Shown piece after piece: positions 1 through 8,763 of a DNA stretch of 64,000 bases. The stretch is from assembly GCF_001698125.1 (NCBI RefSeq), contig NZ_CP013854.1, positions 1,054,001 through 1,118,000 on the forward strand. The letters are read 5' to 3'. The notes under the pieces were generated by a model that was not told the origin of the DNA, made no database searches, and was given only the letters and a program-made list of their open reading frames with translations. The position numbers were made by a program, and so were the translations under genes. How positions within the stretch are numbered: position 1 is the stretch's first letter; each line of letters begins with the position of its first letter. Source of the DNA: Pseudonocardia sp. HH130630-07 (GTDB lineage: Bacteria > Actinomycetota > Actinomycetes > Mycobacteriales > Pseudonocardiaceae).

Positions 1-2
1 GG

Positions 3-623
3 CAGAACCGACTGACCGGGTGGCTGCGAGCCCGCAAGGTGCGTAACTCCGCCGGCGTCGCCGCCCGAGCTGTGACCGCGGCGAAGACCCAGTCGATCAC
101 GCTTCCCGGCCAGGACCTGACCGCGAGCATCATCAGCGAGTTGGCGACCAGCATCGTCGCCCTCGACGAGCGGGTGAAGGCTCTCGACACCCAGATCGAG
201 GACCTTTTCGCCGAACACCCACAGGCCGCGAGCATCCAGTCCATGCCCGGCTTCGGGCCGTTCCTCGGCGCCAGCCTGCTGGTCCACGCAGGGGACCTGC
301 GCGCATTCCCCAGCGCCGGTCACCTGGCCGCGGCCGCCGGACTGGTGCCGGTCCCGAACGACTCCGGGCGCCGCACCGGCAACCTGCACCGCCCGTTGCG
401 CTACAGCCGCCCGCTGCGACACGTGTTCTACCTCTCGGCCCAGACCAGCATGATGCGCGCCGGACCCAACCGCGACTACTACCTGAAGAAGCGAACCCAC
501 GGCGCCACCCACAGCCATGCCGTCATCGCCCTGGCCCGCCGCCGAATCGACGTCCTCTGGGCGCTGCTGCGTGAGAATCGGACGTGGACGCCAGCACCAC
601 CACAACCCGGCCTGGCAACTTGA
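3..623 (+). CDS. IS110-family transposase, 3' part (runs off left edge)
   Basis: The reading frame is open from the window edge to a stop at 623, so the true start lies outside. The visible about 206 residues hold the C-terminal IS116/IS110/IS902 domain: the helix-hairpin-helix-like MPGFGPFLGASLLVHAGD, then AAAAGLVPVPNDSGRRTG and a basic C-terminus. IS110 recombinases carry a DEDD N-terminal domain (not visible here) and a catalytic Ser in the C-terminal domain. The element abuts a broken IS30 gene about 6 bp downstream. Family call is secure; whether the copy is complete cannot be seen. Confidence 0.88.
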   Translation, partial: QNRLTGWLRARKVRNSAGVAARAVTAAKTQSITLPGQDLTASIISELATSIVALDERVKALDTQIEDLFAEHPQAASIQSMPGFGPFLGASLLVHAGDLRAFPSAGHLAAAAGLVPVPNDSGRRTGNLHRPLRYSRPLRHVFYLSAQTSMMRAGPNRDYYLKKRTHGATHSHAVIALARRRIDVLWALLRENRTWTPAPPQPGLAT

Positions 624-628
624 CAAGA

Positions 629-1375
629 TCATTGAGATTCCCAGTGCCCGGGCACGGCCCGGTCGGCCACCTCGGCGGGCCGGTGCCGGATGGAGACCGC
701 GTCGGTGATCTGGAAACGCCACTGCCCGGTCACGGTGTTGTGCACGTTGCGCCGGATCGGCCGGCCCGACCGCAGGTGCTTCTGCAAGTTCTTGGCCAGC
801 ACGCCGCGAGCCTGCACGAACAGCGACTTGTAGATAGTTTCGCGTGACACCCGCATCCCCGACCCTGGCTCGTGGTGTTTGCGCAGGTACCCGGCGATCT
901 GCTCCGAAGACGAGTCCACGCCGAGCTTACCCGAGACGAACCGTCGCAGTCGCTCGTCACAGGCCAACAGGCAGAGCTTCGGGCGCTGGGCGCGGCGCCA
1001 TGCCCGGTCGTCGGCGTCCACGGCGCGGTACTGGCGTGGGCCCTTGTACCGCCCGATCTCCCGGCCGATCGTCGATGGGGAACGACCAAGACGAGCAGCG
1101 ATCGAGCGCATCGACTCCTCCCGGGCCAGACCCCGCGAGACCTCCTCACGTTCAACGAGGGTGAGTGAACCCTCCCGACGCCGCCGCGGGGCTGGCACGT
1201 ACCCGCCAGCGCCCTTGAGCACGGTGAACACCGAACCGGGTGGACGCGCGATCGCCCGCCCGATCTCGGAGATCGACTCCCCGCGCCCCCACCGGACCCA
1301 CAGCTCCCGCCTGTCCCCGTCCGACATCCCCGGACGCGCCAGCTTCGCCAACGTCAACGCCTCCACCATGATCAT
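629..1375 (-). pseudogene. IS30-family transposase, C-terminal catalytic half missing
   Basis: About 248 residues on the minus strand show the IS30 N-terminal layout: a helix-turn-helix segment near residues 20-60, a second HTH (SMRSIAARLGRSPSTIGREI, about 90-110) and the linker with RVSRETIYKSLF. The frame ends right after GHWE, the point where IS30 enzymes normally begin the DDE catalytic domain (GHWEGDL). The catalytic half is therefore absent, apparently removed at the junction with the IS110 element. Not functional as a transposase. Confidence 0.85.
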
Positions 1376-1409
1376 CTATCACGGTGTTGCGCTGACCGGT
1401 TGAGTCCAA

Positions 1410-1681
1410 GCCAGGGACGCGCTGATCCGGCTTAATCAGATCGTGCACAGCTGGACCAACTACTTCCGGCATGCGGTCGCGAAGCACACCTTGCGGACGC
1501 TCGGGTCTTCCTCTGACATCGCGTGATCATGTGGATCAAGACGATCCACCGCTGGTGATGGAAGGACGTCCGCACTTGACTCCTTGGCCCCCACGGGTCA
1601 TGACGACCAATCACTGCGGACGGGATCGAGCTGATCAAGCTCGCACGAACACCGATGATTACCCGGCGTTCCCACCCGGGG
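1410..1681 (+). pseudogene. Group II intron reverse transcriptase/maturase, decayed 3' end
   Basis: Conceptual translation gives IRLNQIVHSWTNYFRHAV, matching the maturase (GIIM) motif of group II intron-encoded proteins. In other frames, past stops, come WIKTIHRW-stop-WKDVR and ITADGIELIKLARTPMITR, which fit the usual C-terminal order (W-rich segment, then ADGIEL, then TRY). Frameshifts and stops make it a remnant; no intron RNA domains were recognised next to it. This is the last recognisable mobile debris before the biosynthetic cluster. Confidence 0.68.
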
Positions 1682-1769
1682 TAAATCGATTGCCATACCG
1701 TGTTGCCGACAGCTCCTTCAGGAGACTCCACCATGCGCCGAACGATCATGCGCTCGCACGGACAGAGGG

Positions 1770-1801
1770 TTGACGGATCCGTACACGCATGCCAACATAA
1801 T
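1770..1801 (+). promoter_or_regulatory. Possible promoter of the biosynthetic cluster
   Basis: TTGACG (1770-1775) and CATAAT (1796-1801) lie upstream of the small precursor-like ORF, but the 20-base spacing is longer than ideal. Transcription from here would give a leader of roughly 35-40 bases before the ATG at 1846. It is the best match in the gap and is a sequence-only guess. Confidence 0.35.
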
Positions 1802-1845
1802 GCGAGTCAGGGTAGTTTTCCACTCACCGAGAAAGGAAAGCTGAT

Positions 1846-2001
1846 ATGGACGATCGGTTACTCGAGAAAGAGCCTGCGTTCTTCCCGTTTGTCAGCGCGG
1901 AGATTTTCTTCGAGGCTGAATCTGACGTCGAGGAGCTCGATTTCGGGGACGAGCTCGACTCTGAGCTCGACGCAATGCTGCAGACCAGTCTCTCAGAATA
2001 A
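1846..2001 (+). CDS. Small acidic Phe-rich peptide, candidate RiPP precursor (51 aa)
   Basis: A purine-rich site (GAAAGGAAAG, 1831-1840) precedes ATG 1846; the ORF ends with TAA at 1999-2001. The 51-residue product has 17 Asp/Glu, only one Arg and one Lys, no Cys, and six Phe. A Phe-rich segment FFPFVSAEIFF covers residues 12-22, followed by an acidic amphipathic stretch with LDFGDELDSELDAML (31-45) and a C-terminal QTSLSE. Size, own RBS, first position in the operon and a hairpin just downstream fit a ribosomal precursor peptide. The core could be the Phe-rich N-terminal part or the short Ser/Thr tail; the sequence alone does not decide. I know of no described family with this sequence. Confidence 0.72.
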   Translation: MDDRLLEKEPAFFPFVSAEIFFEAESDVEELDFGDELDSELDAMLQTSLSE

Positions 2002-2006
2002 GAATG

Positions 2007-2042
2007 ATGCCAGGAAGGGGGTTTGGGCCCGCTTCCTGGCAT
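2007..2042 (+). terminator. Intergenic hairpin after the precursor gene (possible attenuator)
   Basis: Perfect 11-bp inverted repeat: ATGCCAGGAAG at 2007-2017 and CTTCCTGGCAT at 2032-2042, with a 14-base loop, beginning 5 bases after the precursor stop. A pyrimidine-rich, not purely U, tract (TTCTTCCTCCTCTTT) follows. It could be a leaky terminator or an mRNA 3'-end stabiliser that makes precursor transcript exceed enzyme transcript, a common RiPP arrangement. Confidence 0.65.
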
Positions 2043-2073
2043 TCTTCCTCCTCTTTGAGTGGGATAGCTTTTC

Positions 2074-3288
2074 ATGGAGTTCACGTGTAACTCGTTTCAT
2101 GAAGCGATGACTTGTCTTAACCTTCGGATCCGCCCGGAACGCCCTGCCGATATATTTTCGAAGGCGTGCGTGGAGTCCTTCGAATCATGCAACTGGACAC
2201 AGTTCGGTTATAAGTTCACTCAGGTGTTCGAGCCTGCCGTACTTTATGAGCTTGCCCTACTAGAAGGAGTTCGGTTCTCGGCGCTCGTCAGACTGGAAGA
2301 CCGCAGAACCGAGGCGCTAGCCAGCCTCGGTGCGATGTTCGACCAGGCCTCCGAACTTTCTGTGATCGAGCTGGTCAACGTTTCATCCGCTTTAATAAGC
2401 ATCTCACGGTTTGAACCTGCACAGAGCCTGCTAAGAATCCTTTCTGAACGTCGGACAACCTCCAGGGAAGATTTCGAAATCGGCTGGTTGGAATTCCTTA
2501 TCTCCAACCGTTGTGGACGTGGCGTAAATTCTCCAGCAGCTTTTGAAAAAATGGGGCGGGCTGTCACCACCCGCGAAATTCCGATCAGTCGAGTTCTAGA
2601 TTCCTGCACTCAGGCTGTCGTGTGGTATATTAAGCGCCGCGAATTGCCGCCTGCCGAATACGAGCGATGGCTGAAGCTTGGCACCTCGCTGTCCCAGAGT
2701 TCGGACCACATTGAACCCGGATCCTTGTCGTCGTGGTACCGCGGCATCGCCATGGTCCCTGCAGCGAACGGAGACTCCGTGGCCACTCGTCGTTCCATGG
2801 AACTGGCCCGAGAGGCGGCCGATAGGTGCACCGGCAGTGAAGCAGGAGCTGCTGAGACTAATATGATCAAGACCTACTACGAATCTGCGATGAAGGAGTA
2901 CGTCTATGTGCAGCGAGACATGGACGCGGCCAAGGAGGCAGGCCGGTCGCTTATTGCATTAGACCCTGCATGGTCGGTCAGCTACGGAGAACTGGCAGAG
3001 GTCTACTTGCGATCGAAACAAGTCGAGAAAGCTGCCCAGTTGTACGAGAAGGCAGTCACGGTCGGCCCGCCGTACGTCGCGCACCATCTCCTGAAAGCGG
3101 CGACCTGCCGTGACCAGTGCGGGGACCTCTCACGTGCGATGGCGCACTTCGAGAAGCTGGCGGGCCTCGCCCCACGAAGCCGCCAGGTTATGACAGCGGG
3201 CCTCGCCTTGGCGCACCGTCTCTCGCATCCCTCGTCGACAGTATTCAAGCGTGGCTTACAGGAGATCGAGACCCATGTCGCCGATTGA
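2074..3288 (+). CDS. TPR-repeat protein of the peptide cluster
   Basis: 404 residues, no signal peptide or membrane segment. The C-terminal third carries recognisable tetratricopeptide helices: SYGELAEVYLRSKQVEKAAQ (about 305-325), then HHLLKAATCRDQCGDLSRAM, each followed by ALxP/LAP turns. The N-terminal two thirds is helical with alternating Leu/Ala patterns and may be divergent TPR-like repeats. TPRs bind peptides or other proteins, so a role in recognising or scaffolding the upstream small peptide is plausible (inference). The ATG at 2074 has only a weak RBS; the next gene starts inside its 3' end. Its base composition is visibly lower in GC than the downstream enzymes, suggesting separate acquisition. 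Confidence 0.75.
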   Translation: MEFTCNSFHEAMTCLNLRIRPERPADIFSKACVESFESCNWTQFGYKFTQVFEPAVLYELALLEGVRFSALVRLEDRRTEALASLGAMFDQASELSVIELVNVSSALISISRFEPAQSLLRILSERRTTSREDFEIGWLEFLISNRCGRGVNSPAAFEKMGRAVTTREIPISRVLDSCTQAVVWYIKRRELPPAEYERWLKLGTSLSQSSDHIEPGSLSSWYRGIAMVPAANGDSVATRRSMELAREAADRCTGSEAGAAETNMIKTYYESAMKEYVYVQRDMDAAKEAGRSLIALDPAWSVSYGELAEVYLRSKQVEKAAQLYEKAVTVGPPYVAHHLLKAATCRDQCGDLSRAMAHFEKLAGLAPRSRQVMTAGLALAHRLSHPSSTVFKRGLQEIETHVAD

Positions 3289-4465
3289 TGCGCCCGCTTT
3301 TCGACATGACCCGCGCAAAGCCGTGCTCGTGTTGGGCAGCCCCACCGACAGCGCTTTCCACTGGAACGACGAGCCGGTGGTGTGTGGTCACCGCCGTTTC
3401 ACGCATCTACGCGCCGACGGGCAGCAGATCGCCGTACCGGTCTGTGCCACGCCGGTGGCGGTGGCTGGCCTCGGTGCTGTGTTCGCCACCTACGATGGCC
3501 GCGTCCGGCTCTGGGACAGCAGCCTGGATAAGTTGTACTGGGAGAGCCGGCTCGACAACGCGGTGTACGCCTCCCCGGTGGCTGACCCGGCTCGGCGGGC
3601 TGTTGTTGTCGCCAGCACGGGTGGCCTTGTCCGGTCGTTCGACTTGCGCGGCCGGCCGCGCTGGACAGCCGAGGCAGGCGGTTCGGTGTACGCCACCCCC
3701 ACGCTGCTGCCTGAGACGGGTGTCCTCGTGGTCGCAATGTTCGGGAGCAGTTGCGTCGGGCTGCGGCTCGACACGGGTGCGAAGGTGTTCGCCCAGGAGC
3801 TACCGCGACCGTGGTACGCCCAGTGGGGCGGCTCGGCCGCCGACCGGGACCCGTACGCCAGCCCTGTCACACTTGACACCGGAGATGTGGCCGTCGGATG
3901 CGCCGAGCACGTCGTGTGTCTGAGCCCTGACGGGGAGCAGCGCTGGTGTCGGGATCTGGGCAGCTCCGTCCGGGCGTCATTGGTGGCCGTCCACTCCGTC
4001 GGTACCGTCGCGGTGGCGACTGTGGATGGCCGCTGTACGTTCCTCGACAGCCGTACCGGTGAAGAGCGCGGCTCCGTGGTGCTCGGCGGTAAGGTGGTGG
4101 GTAGCCCGGCGCTGGCCGGCTCCGTCCTCGCCGTCGGCACCCAGGACGGTGTTGGCTTCGGAGTCGACGTGCGTACGCACGAGGTGTGCTGGCAGGTACC
4201 TGGCGCCGCGCCGCGGGATCACTCCTCGTACACCGTCACCCCGGGCGGCAGCTTCGCGGTGACGACGGCACGAGGCAACGTCCTGGGCCTCAACAGCGAC
4301 GACGGCCGGTTCTTGTGGGAGACCAGCCAGATCCTCGGCCTCGCCGATCACGACCCCGCGCTCGATGTCACCCCGATTGTGGCACCCGACGGAAACATGT
4401 ACTGCGGCTCCTACTCCGGAATGGCTTACCGCTTCCGGTTCCGTCCACGGCAGGACTCGAAATGA
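3275..4465 (+). CDS. PQQ-like/WD40-type beta-propeller protein
   Basis: I chose ATG 3275 because AGGAGATCGAG sits just upstream, within the 3' end of the TPR gene (14-bp overlap). The 396-residue product is a run of about 40-residue beta-propeller blades with the PQQ/BamB-like signature: GRVRLWDSSLDKLYWESRLD, LVRSFDLRGRPRWTAEAGG, VVCLSPDGEQRWCRDLGS, VLGLNSDDGRFLWETSQ. There is no signal peptide, so it is cytoplasmic, unlike BamB or PQQ dehydrogenases, and no catalytic residues are evident. Such propellers usually act as binding platforms. Start-stop overlap with the next gene (ATGA at 4462-4465) implies co-translation with the first metallopeptidase. Confidence 0.82.
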   Translation: MSPIDAPAFRHDPRKAVLVLGSPTDSAFHWNDEPVVCGHRRFTHLRADGQQIAVPVCATPVAVAGLGAVFATYDGRVRLWDSSLDKLYWESRLDNAVYASPVADPARRAVVVASTGGLVRSFDLRGRPRWTAEAGGSVYATPTLLPETGVLVVAMFGSSCVGLRLDTGAKVFAQELPRPWYAQWGGSAADRDPYASPVTLDTGDVAVGCAEHVVCLSPDGEQRWCRDLGSSVRASLVAVHSVGTVAVATVDGRCTFLDSRTGEERGSVVLGGKVVGSPALAGSVLAVGTQDGVGFGVDVRTHEVCWQVPGAAPRDHSSYTVTPGGSFAVTTARGNVLGLNSDDGRFLWETSQILGLADHDPALDVTPIVAPDGNMYCGSYSGMAYRFRFRPRQDSK

Positions 4466-6252
4466 CGGTCACCGCGCATATGGAGAACAATGACCCGGTC
4501 GGAGCGGCCCTGGTCCGCACAGCGACCCGGTTCCGCCAGCTGGCGGCGCGGAGGCGGCTCCGAGACGCCGAAGTAGAGGAAATCGCGTTGCTGTTCGCCA
4601 ATGCCGCACATCTCCTCGCGTACACCGAGGGAAACCAGCGCCACCTCGGACCCTCCCGCCCACTGCACTCCAGTTGGCAGCGGTTGTTTGCCGACCCGGA
4701 AACGGACGTGGCACTACTAGCCCTGCTGGAAAGCTCGATGTGCACCAAGGACGCCGCTGAGCGGACTCGACGCGAGTTACTTAGCTGGCTAGGCGAGCGG
4801 GCCAGGTCGCGGGAGACGCCGACGATCGCACAGGTCGTTGCTGGGTACCGGCAGGCTCAAGATGCGCTCGACTGCGTCGACGAGGCCCAAGCGGCCCTGT
4901 TGGAGCGCATCGGACTTCGCACTCGTGGGGCCGCACCCGCCGCCGTGTTCTCCAAGGCGGTGGGCACGATGGCAGAGCCCTCCACTCGCGAGAAGTTAGT
5001 GCACGCCTGGGAGGCAGTACGGGCTCGGAACACCGGCCCGGTGCTAGAGCAACTCGATGAGGTTCTGCGGATCCGCCGTGAACAGGCACGTACGGCTGGA
5101 ACATGTAGCGTGGTCGAACAGACCTTAGTCCGGTCAGCCGTGGACGAGGCGCAGGCCGCGGCTTTCATCGATGCGTACCTGGAACGCGCAGTGGAAGGCA
5201 CCGCACGTCTCGCGACGCGCATCCGGGAGACAGTCGGCGCGGCGCAGCACCCGCTCGCGCACTTCAACGCCTACGCGCGCACGGTGGTCGGCGAGGCCAC
5301 TCTTCCTACTTTCCCACTCGACGGCTGCTTGGACTATCTGTCGGTCGTGACCCAAGAGTCCCTCGGCATCGACCTGACTCCGCTGGCTTCTGACCGCCAG
5401 TGCGAGCATCTCGTCCTTGGAACCAACGGCGGACGGGTGATAGGCGTCGCCTCGTTCGACCTGATAAGAACACCGCCCTCAGGTTCCGGCGTCATGCCGG
5501 GAGCCGGCCCCGTCAACGCCGCAGCCCGAGCCGACCGGACCGGAATCTCGGTAACGCTCCCTGAAGCGCGCGTGCTGTGCCGCTACCAATACGACGTCCA
5601 AGGCAGGCCAGTCGTCACCTTCGCGAGCCTGCACAGCATGCTGCACGAGTTCGGGCACGTCGTGAACCACTGGCTCCTGGGGCGGCACGCCCCCAGTGAT
5701 ACTGGACTTGACTACTTGCCGATCGAGCGTATAGAAGACCTGAGTTCGTGGTTCGAGAAGTGGGCCTACCACCCGAGGCTCGCCGAACATTTACAGCTCA
5801 GCGCCAAAGACACGGCCGGACTCGAAATCTGTACCCGCGTCAAGAAGCTTGAATTTCGCAGCGCGGACCTTGATCGGGCGGTCGTCGCCGCGCTCGACTT
5901 CGAAGTCCACCGCCAGGAGTCCGGCGGTTACGCCGACTCCTTCCGTCGGCTGGAGAGGGACTTCCAGCTCGGCGGCCTGTGCCGCCTCGGCTCAGTCGCT
6001 GGCTTCCTGATGTCGCCGCTCTGTCGAGCTTACCCCGGCGCGAGCTTCGCGTATCTGTGGGGCGCCGCATTCGGCGCCCAGGCCTTTGCCCCGTGGATGC
6101 GTACCGGCCCGGGCGGCCGCGCTCCGGCATGGACGGACCGGAGTCTTGACTCCTGCTTCGACCCGGACGCCCCAAGCGAGACGCCCGAGCTCGACCCTTT
6201 GTTCCGGTTCTACAACGTAAGTTACGACGCGAGTGGTGAGCCATGCCTGTAG
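4462..6252 (+). CDS. M3-type zinc metallopeptidase, paralogue 1
   Basis: 596 residues from the ATG overlapping the propeller stop. An all-helical N-terminal half is followed by HEFGHVVNHWL and, about 35 residues later, IERIEDLSSWFEKW. The first gives the HExxH zinc and catalytic residues; the second aligns with the M3 (thimet oligopeptidase/oligoendopeptidase F) segment DFVExPSQxxExW that supplies the third ligand, Glu. A late YPGASFAYLWGA aligns with the M3 tyrosine segment, keeping the Tyr of YLW. M3 enzymes are usually cytosolic oligopeptidases acting on short peptides, so leader or follower removal from the cluster peptide is the natural guess. The next paralogue overlaps its 3' end by 10 bp. 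Confidence 0.85.
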   Translation: MTVTAHMENNDPVGAALVRTATRFRQLAARRRLRDAEVEEIALLFANAAHLLAYTEGNQRHLGPSRPLHSSWQRLFADPETDVALLALLESSMCTKDAAERTRRELLSWLGERARSRETPTIAQVVAGYRQAQDALDCVDEAQAALLERIGLRTRGAAPAAVFSKAVGTMAEPSTREKLVHAWEAVRARNTGPVLEQLDEVLRIRREQARTAGTCSVVEQTLVRSAVDEAQAAAFIDAYLERAVEGTARLATRIRETVGAAQHPLAHFNAYARTVVGEATLPTFPLDGCLDYLSVVTQESLGIDLTPLASDRQCEHLVLGTNGGRVIGVASFDLIRTPPSGSGVMPGAGPVNAAARADRTGISVTLPEARVLCRYQYDVQGRPVVTFASLHSMLHEFGHVVNHWLLGRHAPSDTGLDYLPIERIEDLSSWFEKWAYHPRLAEHLQLSAKDTAGLEICTRVKKLEFRSADLDRAVVAALDFEVHRQESGGYADSFRRLERDFQLGGLCRLGSVAGFLMSPLCRAYPGASFAYLWGAAFGAQAFAPWMRTGPGGRAPAWTDRSLDSCFDPDAPSETPELDPLFRFYNVSYDASGEPCL

Positions 6253-8078
6253 ACCTGCCCGCCATTCCTGAGGGCGAGAGCCTCAGCCAGACCGATGCGG
6301 CCCTGGACGCGATGATGACGCGGCTGCGTGCCCTACTGGATCCGGACGATCTGAGTCAGGATGCCTTCGTCGAGATCTGCGCGATCTACAACAACGTCGC
6401 TTACCTGTTCCTCTATTTGGAGTCGAACGAGGCGCACGTCGACTACAAGCGACTCCTGCCCTGGCGGGACGCGTTCCATCGCGACGCCGAGCTAGCCGCG
6501 GCTTTACTGGACCGGCTACTGAGTCTACGTTGCGATGATCCGGAGGCCGAGGAGGCGCGCACCTCCTACATTGCCAGTCTTCGGGCGAAACTCAAGGCAG
6601 GGCTCGATCACAAAAACGACGCCCTCCACGAGCAACTGCTCGTGGAGGCCAAGGATATCCTCGACGAAACCCGGCAAGACCTAGCACGTCTGCTGCAGCG
6701 CATAGGCAGCGCCAACCGGACCGCCAACCCGTACGCCACCTTCTACAAGCTATCCAGCTCCACCAACAGCGCGACGACGCGGGCCAAGCTGGCCCGAGCA
6801 TGGCATGCTTCACGCGACCGTCGGCTAGACGAACTTGTCCGGGTAGTGGACCGCATGGTCGATACGCGGAGGCAGGAAAGCCGAGACCAGGGCGCGGACT
6901 CGGTGCTGGCAGTCACGCTGCGTCGGTGCCAGATCTCGGAGGCGGCAGCCTGGCGCTTCATCGAGCAGTATCTGATCGGCTCCCTGGAGCACCAGCAGCG
7001 GCTCGACTCCGAGGTGCTGGGCGCGACGGGCGCCTCGGACCAGGCTATGGACCACTTCGGTCACTACGTGCGCGGAATCCAAGCGGGCCGGGAGGTACCG
7101 CTGTTGCCGGTAGAGGGCTGCCTGTCCTTCATCCGACACGTGGCCCTGCACCTGTTCGGTCTGACGCTTACCGAAGCGCCTGCCCGGGCGAACTCCCAGG
7201 TACGAGCCTTCGACGTTGCGCTCGACGGACGTCCCATAGGTCAAATCAATCTTGACCTATGGGAAACAGGCTCCCGGCGACGCACCACCAATACTACGAC
7301 AGGAATTCGCAACCGGACGCAGTGGAAAACCATCGTGCAACGCCCGGTCGCTTATGTGTCCTGTCGTTTTCGCCGAGTCGAGGACGGTTCGAATCGTATC
7401 ACCTTCCAGAACGTGCACAGCCTATTCCACGAATTCGGACATGCAGTGAATCACTTGCTGATCCGCAAGCGGCTACCTACCCAGTCAGGACTGGAATACC
7501 TGCCGCTGGAACGACTGGAAGATCTGAGCATGTGGTTCGAGAAGTGGGTGTATCACCCGCAGTTCGCCGATCATCTGAATTTGTCGCCGACTGAGCGGGA
7601 TGGCCTCCAGCTTTGCCGGGAAGTCAAACAGTTGGAGTACCGCCGCTCACACCTGGACCGCGCCGTCACCGCGGCTCTTGATTTCAGGCTGCATGGCAGC
7701 CAGAACGACGGGATCAAGGAAGCGTTCCAGCGACTCGACGAGGAGTACGGCATCAGCGCGCATTGCACCCTGGGCGACTTCCCGCCATACTTCACCTGGC
7801 CAATGTTCCAGGCCAACCCGGGTGCCAACTTTGCCTATCTGTGGGGAGCCGGCACAAGCGCGCAACTGTTCGTCCCCTTCCTCGGCACCGCGGTCGAGTC
7901 CGCTGGCGAACCTGAGGACATCAGAGACGCGTTCTCCTCGTGCTTCGAGTTCGACCAAGTCAGCATTCAGCCGGACACCACAGCGATTTTCGCGTTCTAC
8001 GAAGAACGAACGCCACAAGGGGAGCGATCGCCCTATAGAGTAGCGCATGCGACGGCAGAGAAAGGCGAGGACGAGTAA
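6243..8078 (+). CDS. M3-type zinc metallopeptidase, paralogue 2
   Basis: 611 residues. Zinc site HEFGHAVNHLLI and third-ligand segment LERLEDLSMWFEKW are intact. It shares with its neighbour the N-terminal pattern of an aliphatic helix ending YLESNEAHVDY and the C-terminal NPGANFAYLWGAGTSAQLF. By hand alignment the upstream Tyr/His residues that thimet-type M3 enzymes use for substrate contact are not all kept (Asn at the Tyr605-like position), so substrate preference has probably changed. It starts at ATG 6243 inside the preceding gene, and its stop overlaps the O-methyltransferase start (TAATG), so it is translationally coupled on both sides. Confidence 0.85.
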   Translation: MPVDLPAIPEGESLSQTDAALDAMMTRLRALLDPDDLSQDAFVEICAIYNNVAYLFLYLESNEAHVDYKRLLPWRDAFHRDAELAAALLDRLLSLRCDDPEAEEARTSYIASLRAKLKAGLDHKNDALHEQLLVEAKDILDETRQDLARLLQRIGSANRTANPYATFYKLSSSTNSATTRAKLARAWHASRDRRLDELVRVVDRMVDTRRQESRDQGADSVLAVTLRRCQISEAAAWRFIEQYLIGSLEHQQRLDSEVLGATGASDQAMDHFGHYVRGIQAGREVPLLPVEGCLSFIRHVALHLFGLTLTEAPARANSQVRAFDVALDGRPIGQINLDLWETGSRRRTTNTTTGIRNRTQWKTIVQRPVAYVSCRFRRVEDGSNRITFQNVHSLFHEFGHAVNHLLIRKRLPTQSGLEYLPLERLEDLSMWFEKWVYHPQFADHLNLSPTERDGLQLCREVKQLEYRRSHLDRAVTAALDFRLHGSQNDGIKEAFQRLDEEYGISAHCTLGDFPPYFTWPMFQANPGANFAYLWGAGTSAQLFVPFLGTAVESAGEPEDIRDAFSSCFEFDQVSIQPDTTAIFAFYEERTPQGERSPYRVAHATAEKGEDE

Positions 8079-8737
8079 TGCCTTCGTCGGAGGGTTACCT
8101 CCGAGCGGTGTTTCCGCCCCGGGAGAAGCTGCTTGACCAGATCCTTCGTGACTCTCTGCTGGCCAACGGCCTGCGGCCAATGCAGATCAACGACGACGCC
8201 GCCCGAGTCCTCCAATTTTTGACAACGCTTCACCACCCACAGCGGGTCGTCGAGATCGGTACCTACATCGGCTACTCGGCGATCCACATTGCTCGCGGTA
8301 TGCCTCCCGGTGGCCGCCTGGTGAGCCTGGAGGCCGACACGCGTCTGGCGAATCTCGCCAGGGACAACCTGAAGAAAGTCGGTGTGGCCGACAGCGTGGA
8401 AGTCGTGACCGGCCCCGCGGCGGACTATCTCAGCGAGTTGGCCCCGGAAACCCTGGACATGGTGTTCATCGACGCGGACAAGATTTCCTACTCCCTGTAT
8501 CTCAAGCTCTGCTTTCCGTTGCTGCGGCAGGGCGGACTGCTGGTGGCCGACGACGCGCTCCCCAACGGTGACTTCAGCAGCGAGTCCCCGGGCGACGGCG
8601 GAGCGGGGGCGGTCCGCTCCATCAACGCCTATAACCGGTCCGCTGCCCACAGCCCGAGGCTGCTGTCGGCGTTCATCGGCACCGGCAACGGTTTAATGGT
8701 CAGTTACAAACTCGGTGACCAGCTCAGCAAAGGGTAA
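8078..8737 (+). CDS. Class I SAM O-methyltransferase (caffeoyl-CoA/catechol OMT type)
   Basis: 219 residues with the Methyltransf_3 layout: VVEIGTYIGYSAIHIARGMP is SAM motif I (EIGTYxGYS), VSLEADTRLANLARDNL binds the ribose through Glu/Asp, and DMVFIDADKISYSLY holds the acidic metal-binding IDADK motif; VADDALPNG supplies further metal ligands. Family members methylate hydroxyls of catechols or other small acceptors in a divalent-metal-dependent way. Here it would act on an oxygenated peptide product or small intermediate (inference). ATG overlaps the stop of the second peptidase by one base. Confidence 0.85.
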   Translation: MPSSEGYLRAVFPPREKLLDQILRDSLLANGLRPMQINDDAARVLQFLTTLHHPQRVVEIGTYIGYSAIHIARGMPPGGRLVSLEADTRLANLARDNLKKVGVADSVEVVTGPAADYLSELAPETLDMVFIDADKISYSLYLKLCFPLLRQGGLLVADDALPNGDFSSESPGDGGAGAVRSINAYNRSAAHSPRLLSAFIGTGNGLMVSYKLGDQLSKG

Positions 8738-8763
8738 CTGCCACCGACCTGGAGGGCGCTGAT

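Noticed and set aside
4186..4461. N-terminal extension of the first metallopeptidase
   Set aside because: Overlaps the end of the propeller gene and is Arg/Pro-rich; the ATG at 4462 overlapping the upstream stop is the natural start.
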